Shown here piece by piece: positions 33,619-37,564 of a stretch of 37,564 bases of DNA. Origin of the DNA: SZUA-592 sp041556555 (GTDB lineage Bacteria > Pseudomonadota > Gammaproteobacteria > Eutrophobiales > Eutrophobiaceae). Within the stretch, counting starts at the first letter, position 1; the number at the start of each line of letters is the position of its first letter. The position numbers and the translations under genes are program-made. Location: positions 1 through 37,564 of the forward strand of contig JBFFIE010000016.1 of NCBI GenBank assembly GCA_041556555.1. The letters run 5' to 3'. The notes under the pieces were generated by a model. That model was given only the letters and a program-made list of their open reading frames with translations. It was not told the origin of the DNA and ran no database searches.

Positions 33619-34035
33619 ATGGGTCTGCTGGCCCGTCGCGAACACAGTGCCCGAGAGCTATCGCACAAACTTAAAAGTCGTGACTACGACGAGGTGTCTA
33701 TCCAGGCCGTTATCGAATCATTGATCGATGAAGGGCTGCAAAGCGATGATCGTTTCGCCGAGCAATTCACCCGCAGCCGGGTTGAAAAAGGCTATGGGCC
33801 AATCCGGATACGGCAGGAACTACGCGAACGTGGCATTGCTGATTCCCTCATCTCCCATTACCTTGATGTGAATGATCCCGAGTGGTCGAGGCGGGCACAA
33901 AAGGCACGTGAAAAGCGGTTTGGCCGGGGCCTGCCGAGCGAGTATCGTGAGCAGGCCAGGCAGGCGAGGTTCCTGCAGCAACGCGGCTATACGAGTGAGC
34001 AGATTATGCGAATTATCAAGGCTGGTGATGAGTGA
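33619..34035 (+). CDS. recX: RecA regulator RecX
   Basis: RecX binds the RecA filament and limits its activity. The 138-residue product has the three-helix repeats of the family, with GLLARREHSARELSHKL, a DRFAEQFTRSRVEKGYGPIRI stretch and a C-terminal FLQQRGYTSEQI segment. The bases just upstream (33589-33618) also read as family-like sequence (DKADIRQRA) but contain no ATG, GTG or TTG, so ATG 33619 is used. A non-standard start upstream is possible. It overlaps alaS by four bases (GTGA). Confidence 0.93.
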   Translation: MGLLARREHSARELSHKLKSRDYDEVSIQAVIESLIDEGLQSDDRFAEQFTRSRVEKGYGPIRIRQELRERGIADSLISHYLDVNDPEWSRRAQKAREKRFGRGLPSEYREQARQARFLQQRGYTSEQIMRIIKAGDE

Positions 34036-36635
34036 AAACAACGTCTGAAATACGCTCGCAGTTCCTGGAATATTTCCGGGACCGTGACCATAAAGTTGTA
34101 CCCAGCAGTTCACTGGTGCCCGCCAATGATCCAACCCTGCTGTTTACCAATGCCGGCATGGTCCAGTTCAAGGACGTATTCCTCGGCAATGAAAAACGCG
34201 CCTACACCCGTGCCGTAACTTCCCAGCGCTGTGTGCGCGCCGGTGGCAAGCATAATGACCTGGAAAATGTCGGTTATACTGCCCGCCACCACACCTTTTT
34301 CGAGATGCTGGGTAACTTCAGTTTTGGGGATTACTTCAAGCGCGAAGCCATTGACTATGCCTGGGAATTTTTAACCCGGGAACTCGGTATCCCCGAAGAA
34401 CGCCTGTGGGTGACGGTGTTCAAGGATGACGACGAGGCCGCCGACATCTGGTTGAAGGAAATCGGGGTTTCCAGGAACCGCTTCCGCCGTTGCGGTGAAA
34501 AGGACAATTTCTGGTCCATGGGTGATACCGGTCCGTGCGGACCCTGCAGCGAAATCTTCTATGATCACGGCGAGGGCATCCCCGGCGGACCGCCCGGTTC
34601 CGATGAGCCCGAGGGCGATCGCTATGTCGAAATCTGGAACCTGGTCTTTACCCAGTACGATCGCAACAGCGCCGGTAAACTGAATCCCATACCAGACCCT
34701 TCGGTGGATACCGGCATGGGACTGGAACGCATCACCGCGGTCATGCAGGGTGTCCATAACAACTACGACATCGATCTTTTCCAGCACCTGATTGATGCCC
34801 TCAAGCAACTCGCCGGCAAGAAGAAACTGGAAGTGACCTCCAGCCGAGTCGTGGTCGACCACATTCGTTCCTGTGCCTTCCTGATTGCCGACGGGGTAAC
34901 GCCCTCCAACGAAGGCCGCGGCTACGTCCTGCGCCGGATCATCCGCCGCGCCATTCGCCACGGTAACAAGCTGGGCCTCAAGGAGCCGTTCTTCTACAAG
35001 CTGGTCGCCGCACTGGAAGCTGAAATGGGCGATGCCTACCCGGAACTCGGCCGCTCCCGTGCCTACATTGAAAAAGTCCTGCTGGCTGAGGAGCAGCGTT
35101 TTGCCGAAACCCTGGAACAGGGCCTCAAGGTCCTGGACGAGGTCATAGCGGGCCTCAAGGGCGACAAAATAGACGGCGAGGCGGTTTTTAAGCTCTATGA
35201 TACCTACGGCTTTCCCGTCGATCTGACGGCCGACGTGGCCCGGGAAAAGGGACTGCAGGTGGACATGGAGGGCTTTCACCAGGCCATGGCCGAACAGCGG
35301 CAGCGGGCCCGTGCCGCCAGTAAATTCGAGGCCGCGACCTCGGTGAACACCGACGACAAGCTGGTCAGTGAATTCAGTGGTTACAACCGCCTGCAGCAGA
35401 AATCGACCATCATTGCCATCTACCAGGACGGCCGCAAGGTCCAGTCCATGGCCCAGGGTGATCTGGGCGGGGTGATCCTGCTGGAAACCCCGTTTTATGC
35501 CCAGTCCGGCGGTCAGGTCGGCGACAAGGGTGAACTCACGGGGCCAGGGGTCTTTTTCGAGGTCGAGGACACCAAGAAACAGGGCCAGTCGCATGTCCAT
35601 CTCGGGGTCTTACGTGCTGGCAGCCTTAAGGTCGGGGATGTGGTCACGGCCACCGTGGATGGTGAGCGGCGCCGCCACATTATGCGCAATCATTCCGCAA
35701 CTCATTTATTACATGCCGCACTCCGCAAGGTGCTGGGAGACCACGTGGTGCAGAAGGGCTCCCTGGTTGCGCCGGACCGGTTGCGGTTCGATTTTTCCCA
35801 TCCCGACCCGCTGACGGCAGACGAGATCCGGACCATCGAGCGTCTGATTAACCGCACCATCCTTGAAAACAGCCCGACCAGGGTCGAGGTCATGCCGCTC
35901 GAAAAGGCCCTCGAGTCCGGGGCCATGTCACTGTTCGGGGAGAAATACGATGATGTCGTCCGCGTGCTGAAGATTGGCGGGACTTTCTCCAATGAACTTT
36001 GTGGCGGTACCCACGTGGAGCACGCCGGAGATATTGGCCTGTTCAAGATCATCTCGGAAGGAGGCGTTGCCTCTGGGGTTCGCCGGGTCGAGGCGGTCAC
36101 CGGGGAAGGGGCCCTGGACTGGGTCGATAATACCCAGCACTCGCTGGATCAGATTACCCAGGTGCTCAAGACCGACCGGGACAATGTCGAAGCCAAGCTG
36201 CTCGCCCAGCAGGAAAAGCTCCGCAAGCTGGAAAAGGAGGTCGAGCAATACAAGGCCAAGCTCGCCAGCAGCGCAGGTGATGACATGCTGGATTCCGCCG
36301 TCGATATCGACGGCATCAAGGTCCTGGCCTGTACCCTGGACGGTGCCGATGCCAAGACCCTGCGTGATACCGTGGATCAGCTCAAGAACAAGCTGGGTAC
36401 TGCGGCCCTGATCCTGGCCGCGGTCAACGACAACAAGGTCAACTTGGTGGCCGGGGTCACGGCCGACAGTACCAGCCGGATCAAGGCTGGCGATCTGGTC
36501 AATTTCGTCGCCAGGCAGGTGGGCGGCAAGGGCGGCGGCCGCCCGGACCTGGCCCAGGCCGGGGGTAATGATCCCGCCGCACTGCCAGCCGCCCTGTCCG
36601 GCGTTCCGGACTGGGTCCGGCAGCAGCTGGGCTGA
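34032..36635 (+). CDS. alaS: Alanyl-tRNA synthetase
   Basis: AlaRS attaches alanine to tRNA(Ala) and edits Ser and Gly mischarging. The 867-residue product has the class II catalytic domain (about 1-440). The editing domain carries zinc ligands His554 and His558 (HSATH) and Cys657 and His661 (CGGTH). The C-Ala domain, ending in GGGRPDLAQAGG, follows. The start is GTG at 34032, overlapping the recX stop (GTGA). Base composition is visibly more GC-rich here than in the mre cluster. Confidence 0.98.
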   Translation: MKTTSEIRSQFLEYFRDRDHKVVPSSSLVPANDPTLLFTNAGMVQFKDVFLGNEKRAYTRAVTSQRCVRAGGKHNDLENVGYTARHHTFFEMLGNFSFGDYFKREAIDYAWEFLTRELGIPEERLWVTVFKDDDEAADIWLKEIGVSRNRFRRCGEKDNFWSMGDTGPCGPCSEIFYDHGEGIPGGPPGSDEPEGDRYVEIWNLVFTQYDRNSAGKLNPIPDPSVDTGMGLERITAVMQGVHNNYDIDLFQHLIDALKQLAGKKKLEVTSSRVVVDHIRSCAFLIADGVTPSNEGRGYVLRRIIRRAIRHGNKLGLKEPFFYKLVAALEAEMGDAYPELGRSRAYIEKVLLAEEQRFAETLEQGLKVLDEVIAGLKGDKIDGEAVFKLYDTYGFPVDLTADVAREKGLQVDMEGFHQAMAEQRQRARAASKFEAATSVNTDDKLVSEFSGYNRLQQKSTIIAIYQDGRKVQSMAQGDLGGVILLETPFYAQSGGQVGDKGELTGPGVFFEVEDTKKQGQSHVHLGVLRAGSLKVGDVVTATVDGERRRHIMRNHSATHLLHAALRKVLGDHVVQKGSLVAPDRLRFDFSHPDPLTADEIRTIERLINRTILENSPTRVEVMPLEKALESGAMSLFGEKYDDVVRVLKIGGTFSNELCGGTHVEHAGDIGLFKIISEGGVASGVRRVEAVTGEGALDWVDNTQHSLDQITQVLKTDRDNVEAKLLAQQEKLRKLEKEVEQYKAKLASSAGDDMLDSAVDIDGIKVLACTLDGADAKTLRDTVDQLKNKLGTAALILAAVNDNKVNLVAGVTADSTSRIKAGDLVNFVARQVGGKGGGRPDLAQAGGNDPAALPAALSGVPDWVRQQLG

Positions 36636-36703
36636 CGTTCTGATTTAATCTCACCCGCAATTCCGTTAGAATTTGCGCCTTTTTGGTAACTCATACTGGA
36701 GCT

Positions 36704-37564
36704 ATGGCATTAATCGTACATAAATACGGCGGCACCTCGGTTGGTAGCATTGACCGCATCAAGGCCGTAGCTGAACGGGTCCACGCGGCCCGCAACACAG
36801 GGGACGACATTGTGGTGGTGGTCTCGGCAATGAGTGGTGAGACCGATCGGCTGCTGGGGTTGGCCAGCGAATTATCCGAGATACCGACACCACGGGAAAT
36901 GGACGTCCTGCTCTCCACCGGTGAGCAGGTCACCATCGCCCTGCTGAGTATCGCCCTCAAAGAGCGCGGTTGTGATGCCATTTCCTATACCGGTGGCCAG
37001 GTCCGGATCCTGACGGACAATGCCCACAACAAGGCCCGGATCCTGGACATCAGTGGTCAGAACATCAAGAGTAACCTGACCGCGGGCAAGGTGGTCGTGG
37101 TGGCCGGGTTTCAGGGTGTCGACGAGGAGGGTAATATCACCACGCTGGGCCGGGGCGGTTCCGATACCACGGCCGTGGCCCTGGCGGCAGCCCTGAAGGC
37201 AGATGAGTGTCGTATTTTTACAGATGTTGACGGTGTTTACACCGCGGACCCGCGGGTGGTGTCCCGGGCTAGGCGGCTGGATACCATCACCTACGAGGAA
37301 ATGCTGGAACTGTCGAGCTTGGGCTCCAAGGTATTACAGATCCGCTCGGTCGAATTTGCCCAGAAGTACCGGGTCAAGCTGCGTGTCCTCTCTTCGTTCG
37401 AGGAAGGGCCGGGCACATTAATTACTGAAGAGGACGAGAGTATGGAAGAAGCAATAATCTCCGGGATAGCCCATAATAAAGATGAGGCCAAGCTCACCAT
37501 CGTCGGGGTGCCCGACAAGCCCGGGATTGCCCACAGCATACTGGGACCGATAGCAGACGCTAAC
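36704..37564 (+). CDS. lysC: Aspartate kinase, 3' end beyond the window
   Basis: LysC phosphorylates aspartate, the entry to lysine, threonine and methionine synthesis. The window holds 287 codons from the ATG at 36704 and ends inside the gene. K7-YGGTS12 is the N-terminal ATP motif, GRGGSDTTAVALAAAL is the conserved kinase segment, and the region from about residue 245 (ISGIAHNKDEAKLTIVGVPD) begins the first ACT domain, which binds amino-acid effectors. alaS-lysC order is also seen in Pseudomonas, where csrA follows. A TAGAAT at 36667 in the 68-base gap could be its -10 box, but the -35 is weak. No lysine riboswitch would fit in the gap. Confidence 0.95.
   Translation, partial: MALIVHKYGGTSVGSIDRIKAVAERVHAARNTGDDIVVVVSAMSGETDRLLGLASELSEIPTPREMDVLLSTGEQVTIALLSIALKERGCDAISYTGGQVRILTDNAHNKARILDISGQNIKSNLTAGKVVVVAGFQGVDEEGNITTLGRGGSDTTAVALAAALKADECRIFTDVDGVYTADPRVVSRARRLDTITYEEMLELSSLGSKVLQIRSVEFAQKYRVKLRVLSSFEEGPGTLITEEDESMEEAIISGIAHNKDEAKLTIVGVPDKPGIAHSILGPIADAN

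Noticed and set aside
34371..35600. A 409-codon open frame antisense to alaS
   Set aside because: It lies wholly within alaS in opposite orientation, shows no recognisable domain, and arises from the codon bias of the GC-rich synthetase gene.
36636..36703. Possible lysine riboswitch ahead of lysC
   Set aside because: The alaS-lysC gap is only 68 bases, far too short for the aptamer, and no matching structure is seen.

Overview
The window is a contiguous piece of a gammaproteobacterial chromosome with moderate GC by eye. The gene neighbourhoods support this: gatCAB divergent from mreBCD, ybeD-lipB-lipA, xseA divergent from guaB-guaA, and pncC / recA-recX-alaS-lysC. Almost every protein is full length. 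The genus cannot be named from sequence alone. No rRNA, tRNA, CRISPR array, insertion sequence or phage gene was seen, and no stretch above 300 bases lacks a gene.

Layout: (1) 1-2300 is a small accessory edge, with an AT-rich repeat-bearing tail, a MAPEG membrane protein, a probably frameshifted HExxH protein and a cation/proton antiporter. (2) 2411-5660 (minus) is gatC-gatA-gatB, the tRNA-dependent amidotransferase. (3) 5934-15169 (plus) is a nine-gene cell-wall elongation cluster: mreB, mreC, mreD, mrdA, rodA, mltB, rlpA, dacA, dat. It holds the cytoskeleton, the glycan polymerase/transpeptidase pair, two murein-cleaving or remodelling enzymes, a D,D-carboxypeptidase and a D-amino-acid transaminase. 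(4) 15192-22773 is a block that separates dat from the ybeD-lipB-lipA genes it often adjoins. It holds queD (plus) and then five minus-strand genes: DUF4389 protein, a 1247-residue flavin/iron-sulfur oxidoreductase, a twin cyclic-nucleotide-binding-domain protein, and an ABC-2 exporter (ATPase plus permease). (5) 22933-24865 is ybeD-lipB-lipA for lipoate synthesis, ending against a convergent M23 peptidase and xseA. (6) 27158-30778 is guaB-guaA-tadA for GMP synthesis and tRNA wobble deamination. (7) 30917-37564 is pncC, an orphan response regulator, thpR, recA, recX, alaS and the start of lysC.

The most distinctive content is the minus-strand block in region 4. The large oxidoreductase joins a GltD/NfnL-like half and a PyrK/NfnS-like half in one chain behind an unrecognised N-terminal region. 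A TGTG-N8-CACA dyad with CRP-family geometry lies upstream of it, and a protein made of two cyclic-nucleotide-binding domains is encoded just downstream. This could be a nucleotide-responsive redox module, but the functional link is inference.

Other points worth checking: mreC appears to start at an AUU codon; a 13-bp promoter-like repeat occurs twice upstream of mreB; a bidirectional terminator contains both stop codons of lipA and the M23 gene; a perfect 16-bp palindrome lies just downstream of the likely pncC promoter; and recA has no visible CTGT-N8-ACAG LexA box.
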